Part shown: piece by piece, positions 10,908-24,403 of the stretch | Numbering within the stretch: position 1 is the stretch's first letter | Layout of the letters: every line of letters starts with the position of its first letter | Assembly (NCBI GenBank): GCA_037833965.1 | Contig: AP031351.1 | Location: 24,874,501 to 24,938,500 of the forward strand | Length of the DNA stretch: 64,000 bases | Direction of reading: 5' to 3' | From: Marchantia polymorpha subsp. ruderalis | Lineage: Eukaryota > Streptophyta > Marchantiopsida > Marchantiales > Marchantiaceae | Made by a program: the position numbers and the translations under genes | Notes under the pieces: model-generated | Seen by the model: the letters and a program-made list of their open reading frames with translations, nothing else | The model's database searches: none | Told to the model about the DNA's origin: nothing

Positions 10908-11225
10908 TTATTTCCCTTCACCTTTTTGATCGGATGATAACAAAATAATAGGATTTGACACATCCGTCATGCTTGTGAAAGGAGGCGTTGTGCGCTCGTA
11001 GCAACCATCTGATATGGTCCTACAATTCATGCCAAGAGAAAGAAGGACTGGAAAGCTTCGTAAGATTATGCACATCAACAAGATCTGGACGAGACCAGTC
11101 TGTAGCAGCCAATGAATCTGAGCACGAGTGAGTCCGAATACAACAACCAATACTTTTGTTCGATTCAAAGATGGAAGACAAAATCCAAAGCATGCTCTTG
11201 GAGTTCAGTCAAGAAGCAAATTAGA
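10908..11225 (-). other. Weak unrecognised open frames
   Basis: Two overlapping minus-strand frames cover this stretch. One contains TKVLVVVFGLTRAQIHWLLQ. The other starts at an ATG near 11,195 and contains DWSRPDLVDVHNLTKLSSPS. Neither is recognised. The second has a composition more like a soluble protein and is interrupted after about 60 codons. Low confidence that either is translated. Confidence 0.2.
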
Positions 11226-11513
11226 TGACGTGAAGGGGAAGGGGAAGGGAGGTGTGGTGGACTGCTGGAGATGTTCGTGGGAGTATAGAGTCGATTAGAT
11301 AAGCGGTAGAGTGAGGTTCGGAGATTTTGTAGCTCTGGTTTGAAAGATCGTCCATCACCAGCAATCTAAAGCGGGTTTTCGGTTTCACCGATCCATCGAT
11401 CGACCTCTCAATGGAGATTGTTGTAAATCAGTAAATTAGACAGTCAAGTCTCGTCGTCTCTAATTCATCAATGTGGATGGGGCCACAGGGCAACTTACGT
11501 ACGTACGGGATCC

Positions 11514-11568
11514 AGAGGGACAGGGTGAAACGGACGGTAAGCCTTACTGTCCGTTTCACACTGTCCCG
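11514..11568. repeat. Imperfect inverted repeat
   Basis: The left arm GGGACAGGGTGAAACGGAC pairs with the right arm GTCCGTTTCACACTGTCCC, with one mismatch in 19, around a short centre containing GGTAAGCCTTACT. This is a stem-loop with about 19-bp arms in otherwise unique sequence. Function unknown. Confidence 0.7.
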
Positions 11569-14239
11569 AGGCGATGTTTAGTCCATGGCGATAACCTCGT
11601 TGACATGACATGACAATGTTCGTGTTCAATTTGGCCTGACTGCCTCTGTCTGAGTATCTGAGATGGAGTCGACAACCATCATGATCGGACTGCGCTGGAC
11701 TGGTACCAGGCCGAGTACTGGCTTTCGGGGGTGGGTTGACATGATGCCGATGGTGGCGATGGAGATTCCAATGCTGCTGAGTGGAGGGCTCGGTCGTCGA
11801 GTGCAGCCTGCCTGCCCTGCCTGCTTGGCTATCGACCCCACAAGAAAGGCGAGCAGAATATCATGTGGCACCGGCTGGCTAGGCAGTCGGTCAGCGAATT
11901 TCGATCATGCTTTAGTCTGTATGGGGGAAGAAAATCTTCAGCACATTTTGAGCACTATTAGGACCGAAGCCGATTATCGTCGGACTATTCTATTCGCTCG
12001 ATCGCACGCACGTTCGTGGCCGAGGCACTGAGCCAAGCAACCGCGACACAACGTAGCGAAACAGACGTCTGTCTGTCGATCACAAGGAGGGCGTGAAGTG
12101 AAGGCCACCCAATTCAGACAGGGCCTGGATACAGTTAAAAAGTCGATCTCACTGTGGACTCGGTCTGTTTGGTTGGTTGGAGTCATCATCAGACGCTGCA
12201 AATCTGAGTCCGCTGCCATATCCCTCGAACGCCCACACTAGCTGATCCCCAGCTTTGGCCCTGCTCCGATGTCCGGCATCTCACGCTTTGAAATATGCGC
12301 ATCCGCCACCATTTCCAGGTGGACGGTCGCATGCTGGATAGAACATGCGATGCAATGCAATGCAACTTTCGATCGGCCCTCCGAGCACTGCAGTGGTGCG
12401 CTGGCTGTCACGTGGAACTGTCAAATGCAGTACAGTGGGCAGAAGTGATGTTGACTCTGAGCCGTGGCGTTGTAAGCTAGTCTTTCTACAAGCAGGCGCA
12501 CTCTCGCGCGATCGCCAACAAAAGCCTTCGGACCCGCATTTGCTTTTGGCGCGATTAGATTGACATTACGAAATTACAGCAAGGTCCGAAGACGCATCAC
12601 GAGCCTGGCTGCTTCGATCCGGGGCGTTGTTGCTGGGCCTGAAGTAATCATGCCGATGCTTGACTGTGCGTTTCTCACAAGACGAGTTCTACAAGTTACG
12701 GTGGATTGTTCGCAGAAGGAAGAGTGATGAGGTGCAAGGTTCGCTTAATAAAAAGCCAGTGATGTAATGATCATTAAAACATGCTAACGACTGGTGGCAG
12801 ACACTGACCAGAAGCAAAGGTTGAAGGTGTGGATTTCGAAAGACTAATTCACTGTAAAGTGCCGTCTTATCGTAAATGGTGGTGGCATGAACGAACGAAC
12901 GTGAATCCAGAAGGTGAGTACAGCTCCCTTGCGACAGATGGTCCGAGTTCGTGATTTCTGAAGCATAAAAAATGTGAGGAGCTAGACGGACGGCGGATTC
13001 TACAGATTCACAGGCCGCTCGATCCACTGAAGGAACTGTACTTGGATCGTTGATCGACGAGCATTGAGACGGTCCTGAAAGGCAACGGATGGATGGAGGG
13101 AGGGAGGTGTGTGGGGTTGGCCTTAGAACAGACTGTTCCAGCTCGTTTTCTCATGTCTTGGTTCCAGCCTTTCAGTCGTCCATGGCGGCAGTGGGCCCCT
13201 GAGATTGAACAAAACTACAGGACAAGGTCAAGTCGCTGCTGCTGCTGCTTAATCCAAGTATTTTTTGGGACACGGAAAAGTATCATGTCGAGGTATAATC
13301 TCCTGGCCCACGATCCGTCACTAACTTTTCTAGCTAGCTAGCAATCAGATTCTCCTCTTGCACAGAGCTCAGTTCGTATCTGTTCTAAGCTTACTGTTAT
13401 CTCGAGATCCGTCCATGATCTTGCCTCCGCTAACCAACTCGTGAGGCAACGCCATCGGCAGAATGCTTTGCCTTGAATGTTTCGCATTCCGCGGAATTCC
13501 GCCGTCATGTCTCAAAATACTCTCATACCTGTCGATTTTCCCAGCCCAATGACCGGACGCTGGGCCATGGCCGGTCTCCTCCTCCATGAGAAGGAAGGCT
13601 TAGTTCGGAAGATGGAATCTCGCATTGCCTTGCACTCGATTGCTCCAAGGGCAATGGGCACGTGTACAGCCAGGGTTCCTCGCCTGTCCCGCAATACTAG
13701 CACATGTGACTGTGCACGTGAAAAATTACAAGTGCTGCCGATTGCATTGGGCCGAGATTTGGTGGGACGTAGAAGAGAGTACAAGCACTGATGTGATTGA
13801 ATTGTTTAGGTGTGTAGGAGGGAGAGAGTGCGAAGCAGAAGCAGCTTCGCTCTGAACCGAACCCATAAACAAAAAGCGCCATCTCTTCTTTTGTGTCGTC
13901 CAGATCCGTCCATGCTTCAAGGACGCCATGTCATCACTGTCGTACGATGTTCGCTAGACGGAGTCTGCGCAGCTATGCGTCCTCTTGCGTGCATCGGTTT
14001 TGGCTTTTTGCTGTCAAAAGGCCGAATTTGTAGCGAGCGAAGATCGTAGATCTAATAGGGCGAACATCAGGTCCCCTTCTCCTGACGCTAGTTCTCCTTG
14101 ATGCCCTCCTTACTCGATCGACCGCTTTGCTCCACCGGTCTACAAGTCATCGTTGGCATGTCGTCGACTTTCGAACACCATTTTTCAACGAGTATACCTT
14201 AACGAAGGAGTGGAGTGGAGTCGCCTTCCTTTGTTCCGC

Positions 14240-14240
14240 A

Positions 14241-14268
<28 letters not shown>
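14240..14268. repeat. (AG)n microsatellite
   Basis: About 14 consecutive AG units. Confidence 0.95.
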
Positions 14269-14272
<4 letters not shown>

Positions 14273-15827
14273 GGAGCCCACAATTGTGTCAGTGCAACTG
14301 GTGCCGGAACGTATACAGGAATACAGTATGGCACTCAGAATATCCAATCGCTTGTGCTCTTTCAGGGATATGTTCTTGAGCTCGACTTTCTCCGGATCCT
14401 TCCTTCAGTAGCTCACTTTGAACCTGTAACCACAAGCGCAAGATTTCCAGGAGCAGCAGCAGGAACAATTTTCGACTAAGGAGAACGACATGCAATTTTG
14501 AATATCTTACAAGCTTTGCGAACTTCGAATTGGTTCGTATAGCTTTGGGAAGAGCGGCAAGACTGTGACTTGGTGCATGAGCTTGATGTATGGAGCTATG
14601 GTAGGTCTGTATGTACAGACCTGCCATTGTGGTACATAATCCTTTGACTCGAGTGACGGACCACTTTGGAAGGTTGGCGTTACGAACCATGACAGTCACA
14701 GTGACTCCAGTGTGCTGCTGAGTCCAGCGAGTGCAGCCTCCAGTTTTTCGCAAATTCGGACTTGTCAGTAAGGTCGAGAGTACATATGCTTCGGCTTCCG
14801 GTCGACAAATCAGTAAGTACTAGTAAGCTGAGCCTGAGCCCTCAATTTGTAACTGACCTGCTGTTGATCATGAAATTCTAGAAACCAGCGGAGCTTTGCA
14901 CACTTCGCTGGGACAAGATCAAGTGTCCATTAGGAGACTTGGAGATCATTACAATGTTGTTCAATATTGAGGAAGTGAATGTGGAGGGTCGCAGCAAGCT
15001 TGTAACCCCGTGAACTCCACGGACCCGGAGCTCGTAAGTACCATGGTACTTACCGGTAGGTGTAATTCATTGTTGCCCTGGCCGTGGCCATGGGACTGAC
15101 CGATTGCAATCTTTACCCTGTCACAGAAGACATGGTCTGCTGAATCGAATCACGTTGCCGTCTGCACATCATCCGTCCATGTGCACGCCAAGTGTGTTCA
15201 CGGGGGGTGCCGAATGTGCCACTGCTGTCGCCATCACTCTTTTCCTGCCGCAGGCTGCTTTATGTTGTGACCATGGAATCACCATAACTATCAACAGGTG
15301 CGTGCGACTGACCATGATCAACAATTGGCTAGCGAGCTGCAGGCGCTCAATCACTGTGAGAGTAGTAGCTGGGCTAGCACACGTCCTGTTGAATCTTCGA
15401 GTACATTCTCGGGCATGCACGCAAATCGAACTGCTTGACATTTACTGTCCTTCAGGTCATGCATGATTGCAGGAAAAGGACCTGCAAAGATGATCCTGCT
15501 CGTGCTCGGCGCAGGATGTAGATGAGCTGACGAAACGACGTCGACAGCGCCAGCGAGGTGAAAGCTGGATCGCGATGACGGCTACAAACTTCGACGTTCG
15601 GTCGATGTAGCAGGCTTTCGTGATCGGCCACCCAATCGGAATCGCAACAACCAATTCTGAAGCTGCGTACGAGCGAGAGCTTACGCGGTTCATCGCTGCG
15701 AAGGTTGGCGCTGTCTCTCCGAATACTGTGATCGAGGTCTAGTGCTGCGCAAGGCAGGGAAGAAGGGGAAGAGAGACTTGCAGAGAAGTCCGCTCGTTCC
15801 GGAGCGATTTCGAACAAGTTGTCGAGG

Positions 15828-18800
15828 ATGGTTTCGAGAGTGCCAGTGTTGATGCATATGCTTGTTATGCTCTGCTGTCTCTCGGAGTTTGCAGTGTCTC
15901 ACATCAGTGCACGCAATGCTGAGCACCGGGCTCGAGCTCGAGCTCAACTTCAAGATCACGATCGGGATCAGGCCAGAGCCAGACCATTCTCCGACAAGTC
16001 GAAAGGGTGGTTCCAGATCGGGGAAGGTCTAGCACGCGCACCCGCACCCAACCCCAGCCCCGGCCCCGGCCCCATGGGATTCATCCCTCTGCGTAGCAAA
16101 TATTCCCGAGCAGGTCTTCAGTTTCTGCGCAGGCTGCCCTCGCTTCCGGTATCAGGCAAACACCATATGCGAGCATTTCACAAGCCGCCGATAATAGTCG
16201 ACACCGGTTCCGACGAGAACCGCGCATTCCAAGGTCAGTCGTGAGTACAGAGGACCGATTTCCTCCATTTCGGAATCGTAGCGCTGCAGAATGTGATCGA
16301 AAATTGCACACAATCTTCGTTGCACGAGTGAGCGAGTGCTGACGTGTCTTTTGTAAGTGCCTTCAGTTCTGGCGGCTGCTTCCACCGATTCCCAGTCAGC
16401 AGTCGGGTCGGGAGACGGCTCGGGCCGAAGCGATGCCCGACTGAGGCTGGAGGTCGTCATCGGACTGGCGATCGGCATCCCCATTTTCCTGGCCGCGCTG
16501 CTGGTCGCCTGGCTCTGGTTCAAGTTCTGCCATCGACCTCGACACGAAGGGCTCACCGGAACAACCGGTCCTCCAGCCCGTCGGCCGGAGTCCGAAGCAG
16601 ATCCCAGCGCAAGTAAGTTCCGTCCGTGCGCGTTCGTTTCTTGGGTGGTTTCACTACAGGACCAAAGAGGCCGAGGTGACGACGTAGAGGGCTGTGGATG
16701 TGGATGTGGTTGCAGATGAGAAGAGCAAGGTGCAGCAACTACTGTGTTCGTGGTTCACGGCGTCGACGCGGCCCAAGCGGCAGGCGGGGTGGCCGTCGTC
16801 GGCTTGCGAGATGCAGTACGCGACACTGGCCGCGGCCACCAACAACTTCAGCCCGGCCAACGTGCTGGGCGAGGGCGGCACCAGTCGCGTCTTCAGAGCG
16901 AAACTGGACGACGACGCGTTCGCTGCCGTCAAGCGACTGGAGAGTGCGTGCGATCGTCTGCGCGCCGGTTCGCAATTTCAGGTCTCGGGCGACATTATAT
17001 TCCCGAGAGTGTGTTCTGACAGGCCTTGCTTGGCCTTGGGATTCGCCCGCATGAGCTGATGCGTGCGCTTTGGCTGCATTGTGCGTGCAGTCGGAAGTGG
17101 AACTCATGCGACAAGTGAGGCACCCGAATCTGGTGTCTTTGCTCGGATACTGTAGGCATGGAGATCAGAGGCTTCTTGTGTATGAACTGATGCAGAACGG
17201 ATCTCTTGAGGACCAGCTCTACGGTATGCAATCCTGCCTGCGTGCCTCCGATTCTGGCCTAATGGATCCTCACAACCCCATCATAGGATTTCACACCTCT
17301 GACTGAGTTCACGCGTCCACTCCCATGCACGTTCTTCATTAGCAAGCAATCTACTAACTGCCATTGGAGCTATGACCTGACTCAATTCTCGTGCAAGGTC
17401 TGGTTGCACGGCTGGAGTTGATTGATTTCTTTGGCTGGCTTCGACATTGTGTCTTTGCATCCCATGTGTCATCCGCTCCTTAACCCCCTCAACCTAGTCA
17501 GCGAAGCACATGACAGGAATTATTTCGCAGCAAGGCTTGTGGAGCCGTTCTTTGATAAAACTTGATTAACTTGCCCGGCCAGAAGAAGATCCGACCCTTG
17601 AAGAATTACTCGATGCAGTTTGTCTGTCAGTCGTTCGTGCTCGATACATGACATTATCGTGTAAACATTCTCATGAAGGTTGAACGGTTGTAGGTCCGAG
17701 CAAGGGATCAGCACTGACATGGAACCTGCGGGTCAAAATTGCTCTGGAATCGGCACGGTAAGAGGTCAACTTGTCCAAGGCCTTGGAGTTTGAGGTCTAC
17801 ATGTACTACGTCTTGTAAGTTAGGAACGACGGAGTTTCTTAATGGCGTGTTTGTTCTTTGCTCCCGAGACTCACGCGCTTGTAATCAGGGGACTGGAGTA
17901 TCTGCACGAACATTGTGTCCCTCCAGTTGTACACAGGGACCTGAAAGTATCCAACATTCTACTCGACGGAAAATTCAACGCCAAGGTAATGTCAGCTAGG
18001 CCAACCTTACAATTGACTCGGACGTTTAGATAAGCAGTAGATGAAAAAATCTTCATTAGAGTGAACCTTGCAAACGGCAACGTTCGCAATTCACTTTTCA
18101 AACCATAGGCATGATCAGAAGCAAAGAAGCCCTGTAACGAAGACCGGGATATCTTTAGTTTACAGGAAAAAAAGCAACAATATCATGAAGAAGATGGGCT
18201 AGAGGGCGTCCGCGCGTCACGCGTTTCACGTAGCCAAGTACATGTTCAAGAGTCATCGAAATGTTTGCGCTTAACGAAAATTCTTCAGGTTTTGTTGGTT
18301 CTTATCATTTTATCTACTTGATTGGCAGATCTCCGATTTTGGGCTAGCAACACCACTTGAAGGTCTGACACGTGAGGAGAGCTTACAACTCATCGGCACC
18401 ATCGGCTACGTTGCTCCAGAGTTCTTCGAAACTGGTGAGTCTTCAGATCACATTGTTCTAGCTAGCTCTGCTCAGTTCCCCTTCTAATGCTCAGTACATG
18501 TCTTTTAATGAAATGTAGTCGGGTTTGCTGTGTCGCCATCCGGAGGTTTAAGTGGTGTGGAAGTTTCGTGTGTAGGTACACTGACAGAAAAGAGTGATGT
18601 GTACGCGTTCGGTGTGGTGCTGCTGGAACTTCTGACCGGAAGAAAGCCTGTTGATCATTCGTTGCCCATAGAGGAGCAGTCCCTTGTGAACTGGGTGAGC
18701 TTGCAGCTCCTTCAAACATTCAAAGCTTTATTCATGTCTCCCGTCATGTTTCTGAGATTTCTCTTGGTCCAAGGACATTCTTCAGTCCATTAATCGGAGA

Positions 18801-19540
18801 AAAACAGACCATGGCATGAGATTGCATGCTACTCCGGTTTTAATACTCTTGATATCTTATCCTCAAAATTCACAACGTACGTATCTGAACCTGCCATCGA
18901 ATGTCTACTGCACAGGCGAAGCCACAACTGTCAGATAGAAGAAAACTCCCACAACTCGTTGCTCCAACTCTGAAGGCCCACTTGAACCTCAAACATCTGT
19001 ACCAGGTATGTGAGGCGGTTCTGTTCCAGTATCCCTCGTTGATTTTGCTGTGCGAGGGGACTCTCCATTTTAAACCAGAGGATGATGCTCGCCATTTGCG
19101 GGAATGAATGGCAGTGAAGGATGACGATGAATGCAAGACGCAGTAATATCATTGTGAGATAAGAAACAAGACACAACCCCAGATTCAGAGAAGTGCTTCC
19201 AATAAATTGCATGAACTTTCTTCAGATTGACCACTTACGTCTTCACACGTCGGCTGATTTCCTGTAAGATTTGTCTGAACTTGGAAACTGGCAGGTGGCG
19301 GCGGTGGCAGCACTGTGCGTATGCGAAGAGCCCAGTTACCGGCCACTTATTGCCGATGTTGTGCAGTCTCTCGTTCCTCTGGTACCCATGGAGCTGGGTG
19401 GCGCTTTGAGACCCGCGCATGCACATAATCCCAGTGTTCCAAAATCTCCGGCAGCATCGGCTGATCTCGCATCCCGGCAGGTCAAATCTAGATCTCGCTC
19501 GTTCAAAAGTTCTGATAACATCCTCATTACCTCAGTCTAG
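15828..19540 (+). CDS. Receptor-like protein kinase (At1g80640-like), ten exons
   Basis: A membrane Ser/Thr receptor-like kinase. Exons are 15828-16233, 16367-16612, 16716-16981, 17091-17223, 17694-17757, 17889-17985, 18329-18434, 18576-18694, 18916-19005 and 19295-19540. All join in frame at GT/AG sites and give 590 residues. Residues 1-27 look like a signal peptide ([17 protein letters not shown]). A short, Arg/Ala- and Pro-rich extracellular part follows, without LRR or lectin repeats. The transmembrane helix is about 163-189 ([20 protein letters not shown]). Kinase features are the glycine loop GEGGTSRVF (269-277), AVK with Lys290, the alpha-C Glu in [26 protein letters not shown] (Asp389), DFG (407-409) and GTIGYVAPE. 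All catalytic residues are present, so an active kinase is expected. The [13 protein letters not shown] and [17 protein letters not shown] segments match the At1g80640/At2g25220-like subfamily. The first ATG after an upstream in-frame TTG was chosen. The ligand is unknown. Confidence 0.88.
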
Positions 19541-22500
19541 ACCTCGCTGTCACGCACTTGCATCTCTTGTCTGAGGTCGAAATTCCCCTCTTGTTCTCCT
19601 GACAGCTGATAGTCGATGTAACGATCGCTTGATCTGTTAACGAAAACTCGACCTTTAGGCTCCCATCCAGTACGAACGGTATTACGAGATGAGTCAATCC
19701 TCAACCTGGCCAAACAACATTTTTCTTCAGCCCTGAAGGCTAACAGCAATTCCCCAGTGGACATAATAGAGGACGAATCCTACGCTCTCGACTTCGACAG
19801 GGACAAAGCACATACACATGTATAAGGCGAACTCTCTATCGGCTGTGTCACTAAAGATGATTCTGGTCTTCTTCCAAGACCTTCTGATCATGTCCCGTTC
19901 TCTCGTGTACTGCTACTATTTCATACCCCTATTGAAAGGGTTCTCAGAATATGCAGCACAGAAGATAACGTCATTGGAGAGCGGTCTAGTAAAATTTCGA
20001 GCTCGGGATCTATTCCAATGGCAGCAGAGTGATGTCGTTAGCCTCTTCTCAGATCTAAACGATCGATCGAAGAATTTGACCGGAACGTAGCTCATATCAA
20101 TTAACACCAGATCCATGATCGAGACTTCAGCAGGCGGCGTGTGAAGACATTCACAGTTCGGAGAGTAGGCTCAAGGTCAGCCCGAGCTGGAACTAGCAGG
20201 CATCCATGGGGTTTCCTGTATCTTGTTTCAGGTTTACAAACAGGATCAACTTTCTTCGACTCGACCCGGAAAGTACCTCAATGCAAACATTGAGTGCTTG
20301 TTCAGCTGGAGCTGCGAATTGTTAAGAATCCGATCGGTCATGTTGTAGAGAATTGTTACAACAGACCGGTCCCATCTGCCGTATACGTAGCGGCTCAGAG
20401 TCAGATTCGCAGATGAGTTGAACCGCCAACACATTCCAAGTCTATGTAATATGGCCATTGCAACAACATTCGTTCATCAAATCATGCGTGGGCTCGTCGA
20501 TGATCCGCATGTAGTAAACGGCTATTTTGTGGGATTTTTGTCTGTTTGAGTTTGAATGATCACAGAAAAAGTTATGAATGCGTGTACCATTATAAGTGTT
20601 TTGCAAGAGAACGGCTTGTTTCCCACAAATAGAATTTTCTTCTTCCTGCAAAGCTGCACTACCTTTCCATCTGAACAAGGGCTCCAAAACATTGGCAAAT
20701 CTGAGATATTAAGTCCATAATCTCGCAAGCAAACAGAATGTTTCTTCATGAATACTGTTGAAATACTTCAATTCACAACGAATGTAGAATTTATATATAT
20801 ATATATATATAGTCTGGGTAGAATCTTTTTCATTTAAAAATAATTTTCTTGTATTCTGAAAGATTTTAGAAAAATTAAAGAATAAAAAGCGAAGAAAAAT
20901 CGAGTTACACTTTTTGCAACTAACTACACCTTATAGTGTCTTAAAATGTTAGAAATGAGTAAACAAGTATATCAATAGTGTTGAAGTGAGGCAACTAAGT
21001 ATTAGAATACTTCCCAAATAAGTTCGAAATTTCTTCCAAGAAGCTTTCCATGTTCTATAAATTCGTAGTATCTATTTGTTAGTGCTGTTGTTATAAAACC
21101 TAAGACTCAAATCAAATGACTGCTTGGCTGGAGCAGAAGCATGCGCTTGTAGAAAACTCTGGTGTATCTGTAATGAGATATATAAATCAGAAGTAAACGT
21201 GAAGTAAACTCTCATCCAAGTGAGAAGAGAAGCTGAATGGTGACGGCGACATCAAACCCAGTGTTGACAAGTCGGTTTTGGCTCAACGATCCAGTCACCG
21301 AGTGACCTCGTTTACCCTCAAAACCAAATTGGAAGACAAGAGTACCCTGCCATCCATCTTCAAGGGCAGACTTTGTCAGCACGGTTCTTCGAAGGAGGAA
21401 ATCCACATGTTTGTTTGAAGATTAACTCTCCAATGGCGCACTTGGTGATTATGTGGCTACCTACAGTCTTGGTGAAACTTGTTGTGTTAGACTCATCCTT
21501 GGTGGCAAGGAGCACGTAGTTTCAAGAACCGACATGTGTTCTACATGCCCAGCGTGAGCGTCCAAAAGGCAATCTCAATCTACAGTAAAAGCACAATTCT
21601 GCCAATTCTCGGACTGGTCCGCAACTTTCTGCATGCAGCCTTCACTTGAGCTTTGAGGACTGGCTTTAAATTGAAGAGCACGCAAACCAACAACTCCTTC
21701 GTCGGTACCGATCAAAGATTGACGAGTACCTCCATAAGGTATCGAGTTCCCCAACTCTTCTTAGCTTCAGCCCTCCTGCAGCGAAGTTGATCGATTTGGA
21801 ACAACAAGCTCCAGACCCCACCAGAGTTGGGCATTCGTACCACGCTGCCCAGTTTTTCCCTGGTCCATATGAGATGACTGACAGATCAGAGGACCCGAGC
21901 ACTACCTTCTTATGCTCGTCTGTGACTAGGAGGGCCCGAAATGCTGGCTCCCCACGAATGCATCTGAAGTCGAATATATTAATGTCTCCAGAAGCTCACG
22001 TATGACTCGGAGACTTGCAGTGCCTTGCTTCCCTAGGCCCCGCAACCACATGCTTAACGATGCTCTCTGCTGGCGATGGTGTGGAGCTGGCTCATCTGTT
22101 CTCATGAGTATAATAAAGCATTGGATCGCTTGAGCTTGGCGTACTGACGTGGAATCACCGTCGCCTGGCCTGGCAACTACGCTGGAGTGATCCGAAGGAC
22201 TGGCTCGGTCTTGAAACATCCAGAGACGGTTGGCCGGTGACTGTCGTGGACAGTCGGGGATTCTATCTGCGACTGTCCCCGAATCGACACCCCTTGAGAG
22301 TGCCCACAGCCGCATGGCTTTTACGTAAGTACACAGATGTCATCAACCACAGTCCGTGAACATGACGATGTTTAGGATTAATAATTAATGTAAGTAGAAT
22401 ATGCATGTCCAGGTTGGAGTCATTCGATCTGGTCAGGTGGTAGTCGTGGCCGATGCCGATCAAAGACTTTGTCAGGATCTTACGTCGATCTGGATGTGAA

Positions 22501-24403
22501 TCGTATTGTGGTATGACTGCTTTCGGACAGAGTGGCCAGACATTTAGAACAATGGAACCCAGTCGCAATTTGGGCATCCGTTCCCAAGCGAAAGCTTTGC
22601 ACTATTTCCACATTCGAGGCGGAGGGAGTGAGTCAACGGAAGGGGATGCCTTTGTTTGAAGGCTCGTACCGAAGAATCGGAGCATCATAATTCTCCGTCC
22701 GAGGTGGAGATGAGAAGTGCACTGAATGTCAAACACGGGTGACTCTCTCGTCTTCCAGACCATCGCCTTCTGATCGCGTCGACGCGAGGCCAGGTTCAGT
22801 TTTGGTGTGCAGAAAATACCAAAACCGAAGCAACTGAAAGTGCCGGGGATGAGTGCAGATACTGCCACGACCCATTCCGATCCATCTAAACGGAAATACG
22901 AGCCTCGGGCGGAATGTCGCACTATAATCGAATGCATATTCAGCATACATTCGAGTTGTGGAAACTCAGTTCAAAATAGATGACATCGGATGACATCCGT
23001 AAATCTATATATGCCGAATCTCTCAACAATCGCCTCTCAAAGTACAGATTCTTGGCTGTGTGCTGGTGTGCAATGAACGACGATTTCTCTTCCGATGAAT
23101 CCCTCCTCTTCCTCCACAGAAGTTGGTACGGCCCACGCTGTACAACAAAGTCGTGACCTACGTACGGTAGGGCCCGAAATGCTGAGTCCGAATTCAGGTC
23201 GTTCATTCTCAGAGCGGAGGTTTGCACGAGTCGAAGAAGGTCTCGTGCCTACACCTCGGACGACTCATGAGCCTACAGTAGGCTGCCTGCACCAATGGAC
23301 AAGAAGTAACAAGAAGTAACTCCCGCCGATCAGGAAAGCCAATCGCGAGCAACTGAACTCAAACGAAGCGATCTCAGAGGTGGGCGACCGGTTCAACGCA
23401 AACTGTATTTTACTCGAACAAATCGAATAGTCGCTCCTCGGTACTCATCCACCGGCTGATGAGTCTCGACGTTGGAGATGATTCTCCCTCAAGACATGCC
23501 TGCACAGTTTGGACCGGACTGGACTTGCCCGGACCTACAGTCACAAGGCTGAAAAATAGACCCCGGTCGTCAATCCTCGTGAAGTATTACTGTCTGGAGT
23601 CTGGTAAGTGGAAGTCCTGCCATGGAATCGACTTGACATGAGCTGCACATGCATGAACGAGAATTCCAGCTGCCGGGAGTCGGATCTGGCATCGCGCTGC
23701 TAGCTACAGAAGGAAGTTCGGTCGCGGGGATTCAATGATGAGGTGACCATGTTGCAAAAGCCGGTTGCAGACTTTAGACTTTACACAATCAGTTTATAAA
23801 TGGTCGTCATGGTCCGGCCTTGGACTTTAGAACGAACGGAAGGGCAATTAGGGTGATGCCGAGTGACGAGTCTACGAGTCGCAAGCTGCTTTGTGTCCTA
23901 GGACGAGCGACGAAAGAGAGCTATATGCAAGAAGACCGTCCGTTTGAGCCAAATGTTCCACCATAGCTCTGTCACTTAGCTGTGGGCGCTGAGGAGAGCT
24001 CGAGCCCCGCCTCCCCCGAACTCGCTCGCTCGCTCGCTCGCTCTCTGGCACCCGTGAGCAGCTCAGCTCAGCCTTTGCTTTCGAGCACAGTGAGTCAGTC
24101 AGTCGCGACAGACAGACAGACAGACCGACTCAAAAGGGGAAAGGACCGAACCGATGCAGTCCACGGGAGAAGCGGAATGCATCCAAAGAATCCATTCCGG
24201 TCGCATCCGCCCCGCATCATTCCCGATATATGGTAGGAAGTTGAGCTGATCGTCGCACTGCCAGACAGAGTGGGCAGCAGAGCAGCACGAGCATTGCGTC
24301 ACCGATCGATGATGGTCGATGCGAATTGCTTCCAAGGCTGTTGACGCTCTCGGTCCCGCCGCTAACACTTGGCTCGTTTCTCAATCGACAAAGCTGGAGG
24401 TCG
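19541..24403. other. Intergenic sequence without a recognised gene
   Basis: Many frames of 60-130 codons lie on both strands. A minus-strand frame at 21,406-21,212 (DGWQGTLVFQFGFEGKRGHS) is the most protein-like, but I could not extend or identify it. There is an (AT)n run near 20.8 kb. GC content rises from about 23.9 kb, with (CTCG)n at 24,021-24,043 and (GACA)n at 24,107-24,124. Confidence 0.35.
20792..20811. repeat. (AT)n microsatellite
   Basis: About ten AT units. Confidence 0.95.

Larger units (their letters stand above)
11226..15827. other. Intergenic sequence upstream of the receptor-like kinase gene
   Basis: Base composition here is moderate. Many 60-154 codon frames overlap on both strands without family motifs or splice continuity, as expected by chance. 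Near 11,515-11,565 a GGGACAGGGTGAAACGGAC segment is repeated inverted (GTCCGTTTCACACTGTCCC) about 15 bases later, so a hairpin is possible. The last kilobase before 15,828 should include the promoter and 5' UTR of the kinase gene. No other element was identified. Confidence 0.4.

Noticed and set aside
14289-14753. 154-codon minus-strand frame
   Set aside because: Composition is like translated non-coding sequence, and several other long frames overlap it in the same stretch.
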